A stretch of 64,000 nucleotides of DNA from Rhizobium oryziradicis (GCF_001939045.1 NZ_MKIM01000027.1:62001-126000); one strand, 5' to 3'. Positions 1 to 10,781 are shown, numbered from the stretch's first letter. Notes: generated by a model from the letters alone, not told the origin. Made by a program: numbers and translations.

Positions 1-900
<900 letters not shown>

Positions 901-904
<4 letters not shown>

Positions 905-2973
905 AATTCTTCCCAACTGTCATTCGAGGTTGCGCTCATCAGAGCCGGGGCCTTTGCAGAACCTGCATTTGTACTGGCAGCCTTTTTAAAACTGCTATTG
1001 CCTGTGAAAGCCTTGGCAACGGCCTGCACCTTGGCGTGGACGGGAGACGGCACGGGCCGCGCCGTCCCTTTCACGGCCTGTGGTGCGGCGGTTGGCATCC
1101 GGCGCTGGTGATTGGCATCATTGACCTTGAAATGCTCCAGCAGTCGCGCAAGGCTATCGGCTTCCTGCGAGAGCTTGTGGGTGGAGGCGGAGGTTTCTTC
1201 CACCATCGCGGCGTTTTGTTGGGTCACCTGATCCATCTGGTTGATGGCGGTGTTAACCTCTTGCAGACCGGTGGACTGCTCCTTGGCCGAGCTGGCAATC
1301 GAATGGATATGGTCGTTGATGGCCAAAATCTGTGCTTCGATGGCCGAGAGTGCCTTGCCGGTTTTTTGCACCAGCGCCACGCCACCGCCCACTTCCTCGC
1401 CGGATTTGTTGATCAGCGCCTTGATATCCTTGGCGGCATTGGCAGACCGCTGCGCCAGCTCGCGCACTTCTTGTGCCACGACGGCAAAGCCCTTGCCCGC
1501 TTCGCCTGCGCGGGCTGCTTCAACACCGGCGTTGAGCGCCAGAAGATTGGTCTGGAAGGCGATTTCATCGATCACGTTGATGATCTTGGAAATCTCGTTG
1601 GAGGCCTGTTCAATTCGGCCCATGGCGTCCACGGCACTGCCGACAACAATAGCCGATTGCGCGGCGTCCTCCTTGGCTGCCGAGACGATCCGGGTTGCCT
1701 CCTGGGTACGATCCGTCGAGTTGCGTACTACGATGGTGATTTGCTCAAGAGCGGCAGACGTCTGCTCAAGCGCTGCGGCTTGCCGCTCGGTGCGCTGTGA
1801 CAGATCGTTGGTCGCCTTGCTCAATTGGTCAGTATTGCCATGGATGCCATCTGCCTTGAAGCGGATATTGGCAATCACTTCGCGCAGGCGCTCAAACGTG
1901 CTGTTGACGTTGGACTGCAGCTCGGCAAAAACGCCGCGGAACTGGCCCTTCATGCTCTGTTCCAGATCGCCTGCCGCAAGGCTGGCAATGACCCGGCCTG
2001 TTTCGCCAACGCCCTGATCAACGCTGGTGAGCAGCGTGTTGATATTGGCGGCAAACCGATCCAGATTGACATCGTCGTAGTGCTTTTCGATGCGCTTGCT
2101 GAAATCGCCACTGGCGGCGGCCTCCACGACGGCCGAAATGCTCGACTGCAGATCGTCGCTCTTGGCCCGCATGGCCGTCTCTTGCGCGTTCAGACGCTGA
2201 ACCTGCAAGCCGTTTTCTTTGAAAATAACAACAGCTTTGGCCATGTCGCCAATTTCATCAGAGCGGTCACTATAGGGCACATCGGCATCAAATTCGCCAT
2301 TGGCAACGCGCTTGATGGCGGCTGTCAGGCCTGTAATCGGTCTGCTCAACTGGCTGACGCCAATATACATGCCAACGCTGACGCCGAGAACAATCGACAG
2401 GACAGTGGCGGATGCAATCAACGTCATCATGGTCGCGCCAAACGCGCCCAATGAAGACTGGAGGGCATCAAGCTGGGCTTTATCGGCATCGACAATTTTG
2501 TCAATCTCGGCCTGAAATTGCTTGCGATTGTTGCGGTTGTTCTCGTTGTTGCCCTGCTCGTTGGCCGCTTCAGGGCCAACCTCTTTGCCCAGGCGCACCG
2601 TCTCAGTCCGAAACTTGCGAAACTCGGATGCTTTCTCAACCATGCTATTAAAGCTGGTCTTTTGATCTGCAGGTATTAATTTTTCCCAGGTTGCGAGGGT
2701 TGTATCAATTTCGCTCAAGCTTTTCATCAAGCCGGTGCCGAACTTTGCGGCATCTTCTTTCGACTTGGAGGCGTAGATGCCGCGCGCATCCATCACCACG
2801 GCCGTCACGTATCGGTTGAGGCGCTCACCTTGAAAGGCGCGTTCCGACACATTCATCAATTCGGCCGTTTTATTGTTATAGCGAAGAGTGACAAACACCC
2901 CCATGGCACCAATAACAAGTGCCGCAATCCCTAATATAGCGACTAAGGAATATATTTTGCCGCTGATTTTCAC
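901..2973 (-). CDS. Methyl-accepting chemotaxis protein with CheR-tether tail
   Basis: Membrane chemoreceptor of about 690 residues. It has an N-terminal membrane helix (about residues 5-28), a periplasmic helical sensor of the four-helix-bundle size, a second membrane helix near residue 180, HAMP-type linkers, and a long cytoplasmic coiled coil. The signalling tip reads [19 protein letters not shown]. The protein ends in WEEF, like the C-terminal pentapeptides that tether CheR/CheB. I chose the GTG at 2973 because GGAGGA lies 7 bases upstream; the longer frame begins at a TTG at 2988 that overlaps this ribosome site. It stands alone, without che or flagellar genes nearby, behind an AT-rich upstream region (2974-3170). 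The ligand is unknown. Confidence 0.9.
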
Positions 2974-3194
2974 GAAATTATCCTCCAATTTAAACTCCGC
3001 TTTTAAGCGAAGGCATCAGAGGATTTTACGATAAAAACCATTAATAATTGCTTTTTGAGTTTTGTGTAATTTAGATTCTGCATTGGTTTTATTTTTAAAA
3101 AATCAAGTGAAAACAATTATTTACGTGATGTTTGACGAAGGTTAAATTGACTATTTTTTGTGCAAATCATCTCGTCTTGGGCATCCACACTCTG

Positions 3195-3221
3195 CGCCCG
3201 GTGTAAAGCTTACACCGGGCG
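3195..3221. terminator. Perfect 12-bp hairpin downstream of hemH
   Basis: Arms CGCCCGGTGTAA and TTACACCGGGCG are separated by three bases. It lies 17 bases beyond the hemH stop codon on the minus strand. There is no clear T-tract, so terminator function is a guess; it could also protect the mRNA 3' end. Confidence 0.45.
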
Positions 3222-3237
3222 TGAAGGCTTGTGCGCT

Positions 3238-4272
3238 TTACAGCCAGCCCATCAGTTCCCGTCTGACAACATCTTCGAGAACGCGCATGCCATCCGGGCT
3301 GTCGTTCAGGCAAGGAACGTGGGTGAATTTTTCACCACCATTATGATGGAAAATTTCGCCCGCTTCGCCGGCAATTTCCTCAAGGGTTTCCAGGCAATCG
3401 GAGACAAAGCCCGGGTTGATAACGGCGATGCGCTTCATGCCATCCTTGGCCAGTTTCTCCACCGTTTTATCGGTATAGGGTTGCAGCCATTCTTCGGGAC
3501 CAAATCGAGACTGGAAGGTGACCATCAGCTTTTCTTTGCTCCAACCCAATCGGTCACGCAAAAGCCTTGCCGTTTTGTAGCATTGGCAGTGATAGGGGTC
3601 GCCCGCCATGAAATAGGATTTGGGGATGCCGTGAAACGATGTGAGCAGCACTTCTGGCTCCCAATCGAGAGACGCATAATGCGCCTCAATCGAATTGGCC
3701 AGCGCGTCGATATAGACGGCGTTGTCGCTATATTGCGGAACTGTGCGAAGCGCCGGTTGCCAGCGCATTTTCAGCAAGGCCCTGAAGGCTTCATCGTTCA
3801 CCGTTGCGGTGGTGGCGGCGGCATATTGTGGGTAGAGCGGAAACAGCAGGATTTTTTCGCAGCCCGCCTTTTGCAATTCATTCATTTTTGACTGGATTGA
3901 AGGCTGGCCGTAGCGCATGGCCCAATCCACAATCACATTGGGCATATCGGCAAACGATGCCGCCATTTTTTCTGCTTGGTTGCGGGTGTAGGTGCGCAAA
4001 TAGCTCTCATCCAGATCCTTGTTCCAGATGCTTTCATAGGCCTTGCCAACCTTGCCGGGGCGGGTGTTGAGCACAATGCCATAGAGGATCGGATACCAAA
4101 ACAGCCTGGACCACTCGATCACGCGCTTGTCGGAGAGAAATTCGCGCAAATACCGACGCATGGACTTATAATCGGTGCCGTCCGGTGTGCCGAGATTGAC
4201 AAGCAGAACGCCCACCTTTCCAAACTTGACAACGGGGTGATCGGCCGGGAGGTTGTTCATATGCGCGCTCAT
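3238..4272 (-). CDS. hemH: Ferrochelatase
   Basis: HemH inserts Fe2+ into protoporphyrin IX, the last step of haem synthesis. The 344-residue length is normal for the family. Visible family motifs are VLLVNLGTPD near the N-terminus, HGIPKSYFMAGDPYHCQC with the metal/proton-handling His in the middle, and FQSRFGPEEWLQPYT followed by PGFVSDCLETLEEI, which holds the conserved acidic cluster. It appears to be a single-gene unit. The upstream gap to the 5'-nucleotidase terminator (4273-4400) shows no obvious iron-responsive operator that I can identify. The start ATG at 4272 precedes MSAHMNNLP; a second Met at residue 5 is possible. Confidence 0.95.
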   Translation of the reverse strand: MSAHMNNLPADHPVVKFGKVGVLLVNLGTPDGTDYKSMRRYLREFLSDKRVIEWSRLFWYPILYGIVLNTRPGKVGKAYESIWNKDLDESYLRTYTRNQAEKMAASFADMPNVIVDWAMRYGQPSIQSKMNELQKAGCEKILLFPLYPQYAAATTATVNDEAFRALLKMRWQPALRTVPQYSDNAVYIDALANSIEAHYASLDWEPEVLLTSFHGIPKSYFMAGDPYHCQCYKTARLLRDRLGWSKEKLMVTFQSRFGPEEWLQPYTDKTVEKLAKDGMKRIAVINPGFVSDCLETLEEIAGEAGEIFHHNGGEKFTHVPCLNDSPDGMRVLEDVVRRELMGWL

Positions 4273-4401
4273 ATCTGGAATGCCTCAGTCAGGAAATATC
4301 ATTCAATACGTATGTGCCGCGGGAAGAGATCACTGTCTACTCTATAAATTGTTGGCAGCACGGCCTGCGCTTTATGCCGCACGCATTCTCATCAATAGAA
4401 A

Positions 4402-4428
4402 GCGGCTGGAGTTGCCTCCAGCCGCCAT
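4402..4428 (-). terminator. Terminator after the 5'-nucleotidase gene
   Basis: On the minus strand a 9-bp GC-rich stem (CGGCTGGAG / CTCCAGCCG, loop of 4) is followed by CTTTCTATT. It starts 20 bases after the stop codon of the nucleotidase gene. Confidence 0.65.
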
Positions 4429-4447
4429 TGTAAAATCGCTTGAGCCC

Positions 4448-6352
4448 TTATTTGGCGGGCAATGTCAGCTCTTCACCAATTTCAATGTGGTTTGGATGGC
4501 GCAGTTTGTTGGCGGCGGAAATTTTTGTCCACGCTTCACCATCGCCATAGACGCGCTCGGCAATCTTCCAAAGGCTATCGCCTTTGACAACGGTATAGGG
4601 TGTGGTTTTCGTTTCTGGTGCCGCTGGTGCCGCTGGTGCCGCTGGTGCCGCTGGTGCTGCGGCAGCCGGGGCAGGTGTCGCTGGCGCAACAGCGGTTGCG
4701 GCTGCTGCCGTTTTTGGCTGGGCCGCCGGTGCCACATAATCCTTCGGGGTTACTTCCGTGATGCGATTGCTAGCCACAGGCGTATAGGGGCTGTGTTTGC
4801 CAAGATAATCTGCGGTGACGGTTTCAAGGCTTGGGCCAAAGTCATAGGCATTCTGGCCCTTGGTTGCGAAAATCTTATAACCGTCGCCGCCCGAGCGCAT
4901 ATAATTATTGGTGACCACGCCATAGACTTTTTCGAGATCAAGCGCGGTGTAGCCGTCGCCATCCTTGACCTCAACTGAGGTGATGCGGCTGCCAACCGGC
5001 TTGGAGCGGTCGAAGGAATATTTCATCCCGGCAACTTGCGCAAACCGCCCGGCACCATCATCAATCTGGCTCACACCATTTTCCAGCGAGGCCAGCAGAT
5101 CGCTACCCTTGAGCTGGAAAGTGGCAACGGAATTCTGGAACGGCAGAACCGTGAGAACATCACCCATCGTCACTTTGCCAGCATTGATGGAGGCGCGCAC
5201 GCCACCGCCATTTTGCACGGCAATGGTGATACCCTGATTTTTGGTATGATCCAGCATGGCATCGGCAATCAAATCGCCCATCGAGCATTCGCGGTTGCGG
5301 CAGGCACTGCTGCCGCCGTCCAAAACGCCTGTGGTTTCGCCCACCACCTTCTGCTTGACTTCTTCCAGCGGCTTGGCCAGCTCGGCAACTTTGGCAACAT
5401 AGCTCGCATCCGGCGTGACCGAGGAATCCAGCAGCTTTGGTGCGCCTTCTTCTGCTTTCACCACGCCCTTGTCGTCGAAAGTCACTTTCAGCTCGCCGAG
5501 ATATTTGGAATAGGCGTAAGCGGTGACGATCGGCACCTCAACACCGCCCGGGTTTTTCACCAGTGTCGGGTAGGGGCCGGAGGACTTGGGGTCGGTGCTG
5601 GACAGGTAGGTATGGCTGTGGGCACCCACAATCACATCAATGCCGTCAACCGCTGCGGCAATGCGCTGGTCTTCGGCATAGCCGACGTGGGAGAGCAGAA
5701 CGATCTTGTTGATGCCCTTGGCTTCAATTTCGGGCACAATCTTTTTCAGATATTCAATGGGATCAAGGAAGGAGATCTTGTCGCCCGGCGAGGATGTTTC
5801 GCCGCTGTCAGCCGCAAGCACGCCAACCACGGCGACTTTCTCTGAGCCGAAATCCTTGACCACATAGGGCTGATATTTTCCGGCAACAATGCTGTCAGCG
5901 GCGGCAATGGTATTGCCCGAGACCATCGGGAATTTCAGCGCATTGATGAATTTCAGCAGCTCTTCCGGGCCATCATCGAATTCGTGATTGCCAATTGCCA
6001 TCACATCAAAGCCGATGCCATTCATAAAATCGGCCACCGGCGCGCTTTTATAGGTGGTGTAAAACATCGAGCCTTGGAATTGGTCGCCAGCGTCGAGTGT
6101 GAGCACATTCTTGCCAGCCAGCGCGGCCCGCGCCTGATCAATCGCCGCCTTGACGCGGGCAATGCCGCCGAAACATGCGTTCTTGGCCTGCTCCTCAGCG
6201 GTGCAGGTCGAATCATATTTGTTGATTGCTTCAATTCGGGAATGAAAATCATTGATGTGCAGGATGTTCAGCTCAAAATCGGCAAAGGCCGCATTTGAGG
6301 ACAGCACCAGCACAGAGGCGCTTAGCAGGCCAAATCTAAATCTCTTCAACAT
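4448..6352 (-). CDS. Exported 5'-nucleotidase / metallophosphatase with C-terminal LysM
   Basis: 634 residues. A signal peptide of about 28 residues (LLSASVLVLSSNAAFA) is followed by a UshA-type two-domain enzyme. Metal ligands are visible in LNILHINDFHSR, LDAGDQFQG, AIGNHEFDDG, LLSHVGY and VGAHSHTYL. The C-terminal substrate domain shows QNGGGVRASI and NNYMRSGGDGY. After an Ala/Pro-rich linker the last 50 residues form a LysM domain (YTVVKGDSLWKIAERVYGDG). UshA-like enzymes degrade extracellular nucleotides or UDP-sugars; the LysM should bind it to peptidoglycan in the periplasm. The ATG at 6352 is preferred over the upstream in-frame start because GGAGAG lies at proper spacing. Substrate is not assignable. 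Confidence 0.9.
   Translation of the reverse strand: MLKRFRFGLLSASVLVLSSNAAFADFELNILHINDFHSRIEAINKYDSTCTAEEQAKNACFGGIARVKAAIDQARAALAGKNVLTLDAGDQFQGSMFYTTYKSAPVADFMNGIGFDVMAIGNHEFDDGPEELLKFINALKFPMVSGNTIAAADSIVAGKYQPYVVKDFGSEKVAVVGVLAADSGETSSPGDKISFLDPIEYLKKIVPEIEAKGINKIVLLSHVGYAEDQRIAAAVDGIDVIVGAHSHTYLSSTDPKSSGPYPTLVKNPGGVEVPIVTAYAYSKYLGELKVTFDDKGVVKAEEGAPKLLDSSVTPDASYVAKVAELAKPLEEVKQKVVGETTGVLDGGSSACRNRECSMGDLIADAMLDHTKNQGITIAVQNGGGVRASINAGKVTMGDVLTVLPFQNSVATFQLKGSDLLASLENGVSQIDDGAGRFAQVAGMKYSFDRSKPVGSRITSVEVKDGDGYTALDLEKVYGVVTNNYMRSGGDGYKIFATKGQNAYDFGPSLETVTADYLGKHSPYTPVASNRITEVTPKDYVAPAAQPKTAAAATAVAPATPAPAAAAPAAPAAPAAPAAPETKTTPYTVVKGDSLWKIAERVYGDGEAWTKISAANKLRHPNHIEIGEELTLPAK
4615..4659. 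repeat. Nine-base tandem repeat in the Ala/Pro linker
   Basis: About five copies of CTGGTGCCG in tandem encode the repeated AAP linker between the nucleotidase and LysM domains. In-frame nine-base units can change copy number by slippage without breaking the gene. Confidence 0.85.
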
Positions 6353-6492
6353 CCAGTCTCTCCGCAAATTTAAGGTTCCCGATTGCTACCCTGCTTATGT
6401 GAACGTTTATTGTAGGGGTAACGAATATCCGCATGTTTTCATCACGCGAACGTGACTGCAAGCGAAAAGACGCAATCTCGCACCGCCAAAGC

Positions 6493-6519
6493 AAAAAGCC
6501 GACCCAGAGGGCCGACTTT
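6493..6519 (-). terminator. Terminator after omp10
   Basis: Read on the minus strand, an eight-pair stem (with two G-U pairs) and a five-base loop are followed by a run of five T. It lies about 30 bases past the lipoprotein stop codon. Confidence 0.65.
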
Positions 6520-6550
6520 ATCAATGCGAAGAAATGGTCGTTTTCAAAGA

Positions 6551-6925
6551 TCAGCTTTTGCGGCGCAATGAGAAATTCGCGCCCGAATCTGTGGTGCAAT
6601 TGAGCTGATCGGGGGTGACAAGGGCGCAATTGACACGCGACTGGGTCTTGCGCAGCAGCGATGTCATATTGATTTCAACCAGCGTTGGCGATTGGTTGGA
6701 ATAGGTGCCCGATGCCAAAAGCGCGTTGCTGTCGGATGAGCGCGTCGAGAATGTCCCGGCCTGGAAGGTGGAAACAATGCCGTTCGGGTCAACCCAGGAG
6801 CCATCCACGCCCATGGGCTGCGGCGCTGGCGAATAGGATACCTGTCGAGGTGCCGGGCCACCCATCATGCAAGATGAAAGCGCAAGGCCAGTGATCAGGA
6901 GGGTTGTGATGCTTTTGATCTTCAT
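6551..6925 (-). CDS. omp10: Omp10-type outer-membrane lipoprotein
   Basis: 124 residues. The signal peptide has a lipobox-like LALSSC with the lipidated Cys near residue 19, followed by a short Pro-rich spacer. The mature part closely follows what I remember of Brucella Omp10: [13 protein letters not shown], then [21 protein letters not shown] and a final FSLRRKS. Two conserved Cys (CALV and NCTT) could form a disulphide. The family is a surface or outer-membrane lipoprotein of Rhizobiales whose molecular role is not settled. Start chosen at [10 protein letters not shown], which gives a proper signal peptide; the longer frame adds charged residues before it. Single gene with its own terminator. 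Confidence 0.85.
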   Translation of the reverse strand: MKIKSITTLLITGLALSSCMMGGPAPRQVSYSPAPQPMGVDGSWVDPNGIVSTFQAGTFSTRSSDSNALLASGTYSNQSPTLVEINMTSLLRKTQSRVNCALVTPDQLNCTTDSGANFSLRRKS

Positions 6926-7077
6926 AACAGTCTCCTTCAGGCGGAATGGGTCGTGCGTGCGCCCGCAACCGTCCATAAATTGTTAACCTGACCATGCAGC
7001 TTCAATGCGCTAAATGCAAGGCGGCAGGCATATTCCCAGCGCTTTGCTCACAGGCATATTACGGAAGCATATGCAAA

Positions 7078-7106
7078 AAAGCCCACCAATCATACCTTGG
7101 TGGGCT
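7078..7106 (-). terminator. Terminator after homospermidine synthase
   Basis: A nine-bp stem (GCCCACCAA / TTGGTGGGC) is followed on the minus strand by TTTTTT. It begins about 23 bases past the hss stop codon. Confidence 0.85.
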
Positions 7107-7128
7107 TTTGTTCTATCGAGGCAGGGAC

Positions 7129-8571
7129 TTACCGAACCAGAATATTCTTGAACTGCCAAGGATCTTTGGTGTCCAGATCTTCCGGGAACAGGCCGGGGCG
7201 GCCATCCAGCGGGGTCCAGTCGGTGTAGTGACCTTCAACCGGGCCGAGGTAAGGCATCTGCACTTCGAGGCAGCGCTTGTAATCTACCTCGTCGGCTTCC
7301 ACGATACCAGCCTTGGGGTTTTCAAGCGCCCAGACCATGCCGGCCAGAACTGCCGAGGTCACCTGCAAGCCCGTGGCGTTCTGATAGGGTGCGATTTCGC
7401 GGGTTTCTTCGAGCGACAGGCGCGAACCATACCAGTAAGCGTTTTTCTCATGGCCGTAGAGCAGAACACCCAACTCGTCCACGCCATCCACCAGCTCGTT
7501 CTCGTCCAGAACATGCAGAACAGGCTGTGCCTTGCCGCCGTTACCAAACATTTCATGCAAGGACAGAACCGCGTCATTGGCTGGATGATAGGCATAATGG
7601 CAGGTTGGGCGGAAGGTGACTTCGCCTTCCTTCTCAACCGTGAAGTAATCGGCAATCGAGATGGATTCGTTGTGGGTTACCAGGAAGCCGTATTGTGGGC
7701 CGGGGGTTGGGCACCAGGTGCGCACGCGGGTGTTGGCACCGGGCTGCTCCAGATAGATCGCTGCCTTGCAGCCCTTCTTGTGCTTCTTGGCGTTTTTCGG
7801 CATCCAGTTTTCATGGGTGCCCCAGCCCAGTTCGGCTGGCTGCAAGCCTTCCGAGATAAAGCCTTCGACCGACCATGTGTTCCAGAACACATCCATCGGC
7901 TTGGGGTTCTTGGCGCGTTGGGTGTCGCGCTCGGCAATGTGAATGCCCTTGACGCCAACCTTCTTCATCAGCTTGGCCCAGCCTTCGCGGTCATTGACCG
8001 TTGGCTCTTCAAACTTCACACCAATTTCATTGGCAAGGTTGACCAGCGCCTGCTTGACAAACCAGGACACCATGCCCGGATTGGCACCGCAGGTGGACAC
8101 AGCCGTGGTGCCGCCCGGGTTCTTGGCCTTTTCCTGACGTACAGTCTCGCGCAGCGCATAGTTGGTGCGCTCGGAATTCTTCATATTGGTGTCGAAGTAG
8201 AAGCCAAGCCAAGGCTCAACCACGGTATCGATGTAGAGAACATCCAGCTTGCGGCACAGCTTCATCAGATCGAGCGAGCCGGTATCCACCGACAGGTTCA
8301 CGCAGAAACCCTGACCTTCGCCTTCGGTGAGGAGCGGCTTGAGCAGATCCTTGTAGTTTTCCTTGGTCACGTGCGCCTGAATGTGCTTCACGCCATGCTT
8401 GGCCAGAAGGTCGGCATCGTCATTGCGCGGGTCAATCACCACCATCCGGCTCTTGTCGAATTTGAAGTGGCGCTCAATGAGCGGCAGGGTGCCACGGCCG
8501 ATCGAGCCGAAGCCGATCATCACGATCGGGCCGCTAATTTCGCCATAAACCGGATAGGTCTTGGTGGTCAT
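7129..8571 (-). CDS. hss: Homospermidine synthase
   Basis: 480 residues, the usual length for bacterial homospermidine synthase. It uses NAD+ to join aminobutyl groups, making sym-homospermidine from putrescine (or putrescine plus spermidine). The N-terminal Rossmann motif is VMIGFGSIGRGTLP. Family blocks seen are VDTGSLDLMKLC, YIDTVVEPWLGFY, STCGANPGMVSW, LGWGTHENWMP and RTWCPTPGPQYGF. Homospermidine is a main polyamine of rhizobia. In several relatives the gene is next to an ornithine/lysine decarboxylase; here it is alone, so putrescine must come from elsewhere. A strong AAGGAG lies just upstream of the ATG. Confidence 0.95.
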   Translation of the reverse strand: MTTKTYPVYGEISGPIVMIGFGSIGRGTLPLIERHFKFDKSRMVVIDPRNDDADLLAKHGVKHIQAHVTKENYKDLLKPLLTEGEGQGFCVNLSVDTGSLDLMKLCRKLDVLYIDTVVEPWLGFYFDTNMKNSERTNYALRETVRQEKAKNPGGTTAVSTCGANPGMVSWFVKQALVNLANEIGVKFEEPTVNDREGWAKLMKKVGVKGIHIAERDTQRAKNPKPMDVFWNTWSVEGFISEGLQPAELGWGTHENWMPKNAKKHKKGCKAAIYLEQPGANTRVRTWCPTPGPQYGFLVTHNESISIADYFTVEKEGEVTFRPTCHYAYHPANDAVLSLHEMFGNGGKAQPVLHVLDENELVDGVDELGVLLYGHEKNAYWYGSRLSLEETREIAPYQNATGLQVTSAVLAGMVWALENPKAGIVEADEVDYKRCLEVQMPYLGPVEGHYTDWTPLDGRPGLFPEDLDTKDPWQFKNILVR

Positions 8572-8708
8572 TCATTATCTCCTTGAAAGGCGTGCCGCTA
8601 TCAGCATCGGCCAATTTCTTAATCGGTCTAGATCACAAATCCACGACAGAATAAAGACGAGCATTGATGCGAATATGAGGATACCCGGCTAATTTTTTGC
8701 GTAGGTTC

Positions 8709-8990
8709 TTACGCCAGTGCCGCCAGCCCATCGGTCACTGTACTCAGGACCACTTCGGTGATGTCGTAATCGGCAATGGCGTGAATGACAAAGGGATCAA
8801 GTGCGACAAAGGCTTCGATTTCCGCACGGTCGCCCTTGGCCAGAATAACACCGCCGGTGCGCGGCACTTTGCGGCCAGACGCCAAAAACCAGCCGCGCTC
8901 ATAACCTTGCTTGACCCAATCCAGATGCGGCTGCATGTAGGCATCCGCTTGGGAGATGTCGGCTTTGTAGGTGAGGGAGAGAATGATCAC
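8709..8990 (-). CDS. YciI-like (YCII-related) small protein
   Basis: 93 residues with the YCII fold pattern: short hydrophobic strand MIILSLTY, a mid-protein H (MQPHLDWV), GRKVPRTGGVIL, and FVALDPFVIHAIADYDITEV. Proteins of this family are small alpha/beta ferredoxin-like dimers, some with dehydrochlorinase-like activity; the in vivo role is unknown. It starts at GTG 8990, which overlaps the TGA of the preceding aminotransferase-IV gene, so translation is probably coupled. It is the last gene of the pepF-pabB-pabC-like unit. Confidence 0.8.
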   Translation of the reverse strand: MIILSLTYKADISQADAYMQPHLDWVKQGYERGWFLASGRKVPRTGGVILAKGDRAEIEAFVALDPFVIHAIADYDITEVVLSTVTDGLAALA

Positions 8991-9631
8991 GCCACGGCCT
9001 TTTGTTTTTCAACCACCAGCTCGGCCCGGATCAAGCCGCGCAGCGAATTGCCGACAAACAGCGGGCGATTGATCAGATTCTCTGGTTTCAGCACTTCGGA
9101 GCGTGCTTTACGCTCGCGGATCAGGTCGGCGCGCAAAATGCCGGGCAGAAGGCCACTGGTCAGCGGCGGGGTGATGAAAATGCCGTCCTGTCCCTGTAGA
9201 AAAATATTGGTGAATGTGCCTTCGCACAGCTCGCCGCGCTCGTTCAGCAGCAGCACTTCATCGGCCTCATCCTTGGAAAACTCGGCACGCGCCGCCTCAT
9301 ACAGCTCTCGCTTTGAGCTTTTATGGCGATAGAGCGGATCATCGGATTTCATCCGGGTTTTCTCAGCGATGCGAATGCGCCAAATGGTGTTTTCTTCCAC
9401 AGGCTCAAAGGGCGTGGCAGTGACCTCGATCTTGCCGCGAAAGCTCATGGTCAGGCGCACGCGCATGGGGGCTGTGCCGCTCACCGCCTCTTTTAAGGCG
9501 GCTTCCGGCTTGACGGGCAAGCGAAATCCCAGCGCGTCGGCCGAGCGGTTCAGCCTGCGCATATGCTGCTCCAACCGCAAAAATCCGGCGTCTGGCTCCC
9601 AGCGGAGCGTTTCAATCAGCGAGAAATCCAT
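8987..9631 (-). CDS. Class IV aminotransferase-fold protein, probable aminodeoxychorismate lyase
   Basis: 214 residues, somewhat short for the family. It is a fold-type IV PLP enzyme: YRHKSSKRELYEAA contains the likely PLP lysine region, LLNERGELCEGTFTNIF is the typical BCAT/ADCL block, and LTSGLLPGILRADLI follows. Its ATG lies inside the end of pabB (16-base overlap), so the two are translationally coupled. From that pairing I infer it turns 4-amino-4-deoxychorismate into p-aminobenzoate plus pyruvate for folate synthesis. The alternative is a D-amino-acid or branched-chain aminotransferase with another substrate. Confidence 0.8.
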   Translation of the reverse strand: MDFSLIETLRWEPDAGFLRLEQHMRRLNRSADALGFRLPVKPEAALKEAVSGTAPMRVRLTMSFRGKIEVTATPFEPVEENTIWRIRIAEKTRMKSDDPLYRHKSSKRELYEAARAEFSKDEADEVLLLNERGELCEGTFTNIFLQGQDGIFITPPLTSGLLPGILRADLIRERKARSEVLKPENLINRPLFVGNSLRGLIRAELVVEKQKAVA

Positions 9632-10770
9632 TGATCACCTACCGCAAAACGGGCCTTGAGCAGACATTCATCATATTCTGCCTTGGCGTTCGAATCAAAA
9701 ACAATACCACCGCCGACATTGAAAACTGCCCGAGAGTGTTTGAAAAGTGTTAACGTGCGAATGGCGACAGAAAAACACATGTTTCGTTTTGGATCACAAT
9801 AGCCGATGGCACCGCAATAGACATCGCGCGGGCCTGTTTCCAACTGGTGCAAGATCTGCATGGCGCTGAGTTTTGGTGCCCCGGTGATGGAGCCACATGG
9901 AAACAGCGCGGCCATGATCTCTGTTAACCCAATGCCGTCGATAAGCTTGCCGCGTACATGGCTGACCATCTGGTGAACGGTGGGGTAGGTCTCGATATCA
10001 AAGAGTTTTGGTACGCTGAGGCTGCCGACTTCAATAATGCGCGAAATATCATTGCGCAGCAGATCGACGATCATGCGGTTTTCGGCCTGCGTCTTTTCAT
10101 CCGCCAGCATGGCCGCCTTGATGGCCTCGTCTTCGGTGGGGCTTACCCCACGCGCGGCCGTGCCCTTCATCGGGTGGGTTTCAATGAAACCTTCCTGATC
10201 AACCTTGAAGAACAGCTCCGGCGAGCGCGACACAATCACCGGGCCACCGAGATCAACCAGCGCGCCATAGCTGACGGGTTGACGCTCGATCAGCGACCAG
10301 AACACCTCTTGTGGTGTGCCGTGATAGTCCGCTTCAATCGGCATGGTGAGATTGGCCTGATAGCAATCACCCTGCCGCAAATGCTGGTGCAGCTGATCAA
10401 AGCGCCGAGTATAGGTCTCCAGATCCCAGCCCGCACGCGGATTGGTGATCATCGGTTCATTGCGGGTGATCGGCAAGGCTTGCGCCAACGCATGATCAGA
10501 GCCTTCAGGCGCATGAAATACACCAAATTGCAGCAGTGGTGTGTCTCGAGTTTCGGGAATAAGCGGCCTCAGCTTGTCCTCAAACACAAAGCCCGCTTCA
10601 TAGCTGATTGCACCCGCCACCCAGAACCCTTTTGCTCTGGCCTGATCCAGCCGTTCTAACGCGGGCACCACCTCGGCAGGGTTGCGCGCCACAATGATCT
10701 CCACCGGATCGGTGAAGACCAATGCGTCCTTGGTCTTGTCATTTCGAAACAAGATATAAGGTGTTGTCAT
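9616..10770 (-). CDS. pabB: Aminodeoxychorismate synthase component I
   Basis: 384 residues of the anthranilate synthase / PabB chorismate-binding fold. The motif HPMKGTAARG carries a lysine where PabB has one and TrpE usually has Ala, which supports PabB. Other blocks are RNDISRIIEVG, PTVHQMVSHVRG, CGSITGAPK and YCGAIGYCDP. With a glutamine amidotransferase (PabA, not in this window) it makes 4-amino-4-deoxychorismate from chorismate for folate. It follows pepF by 11 bases and overlaps the next gene, so it sits inside an operon. Confidence 0.92.
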   Translation of the reverse strand: MTTPYILFRNDKTKDALVFTDPVEIIVARNPAEVVPALERLDQARAKGFWVAGAISYEAGFVFEDKLRPLIPETRDTPLLQFGVFHAPEGSDHALAQALPITRNEPMITNPRAGWDLETYTRRFDQLHQHLRQGDCYQANLTMPIEADYHGTPQEVFWSLIERQPVSYGALVDLGGPVIVSRSPELFFKVDQEGFIETHPMKGTAARGVSPTEDEAIKAAMLADEKTQAENRMIVDLLRNDISRIIEVGSLSVPKLFDIETYPTVHQMVSHVRGKLIDGIGLTEIMAALFPCGSITGAPKLSAMQILHQLETGPRDVYCGAIGYCDPKRNMCFSVAIRTLTLFKHSRAVFNVGGGIVFDSNAKAEYDECLLKARFAVGDQWISR

Positions 10771-10781
10771 TCGGGTTGGCC

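Noticed and set aside
4615..4659. Short tandem array considered as a CRISPR or VNTR locus
   Set aside because: Nine-base units without spacers, in frame inside a gene. Kept only as a coding linker repeat.
6994..8586. 530-residue plus-strand open frame over homospermidine synthase
   Set aside because: It is the antisense shadow of hss. The minus-strand protein matches a known family over its whole length; the plus frame is low-complexity and matches nothing I know.
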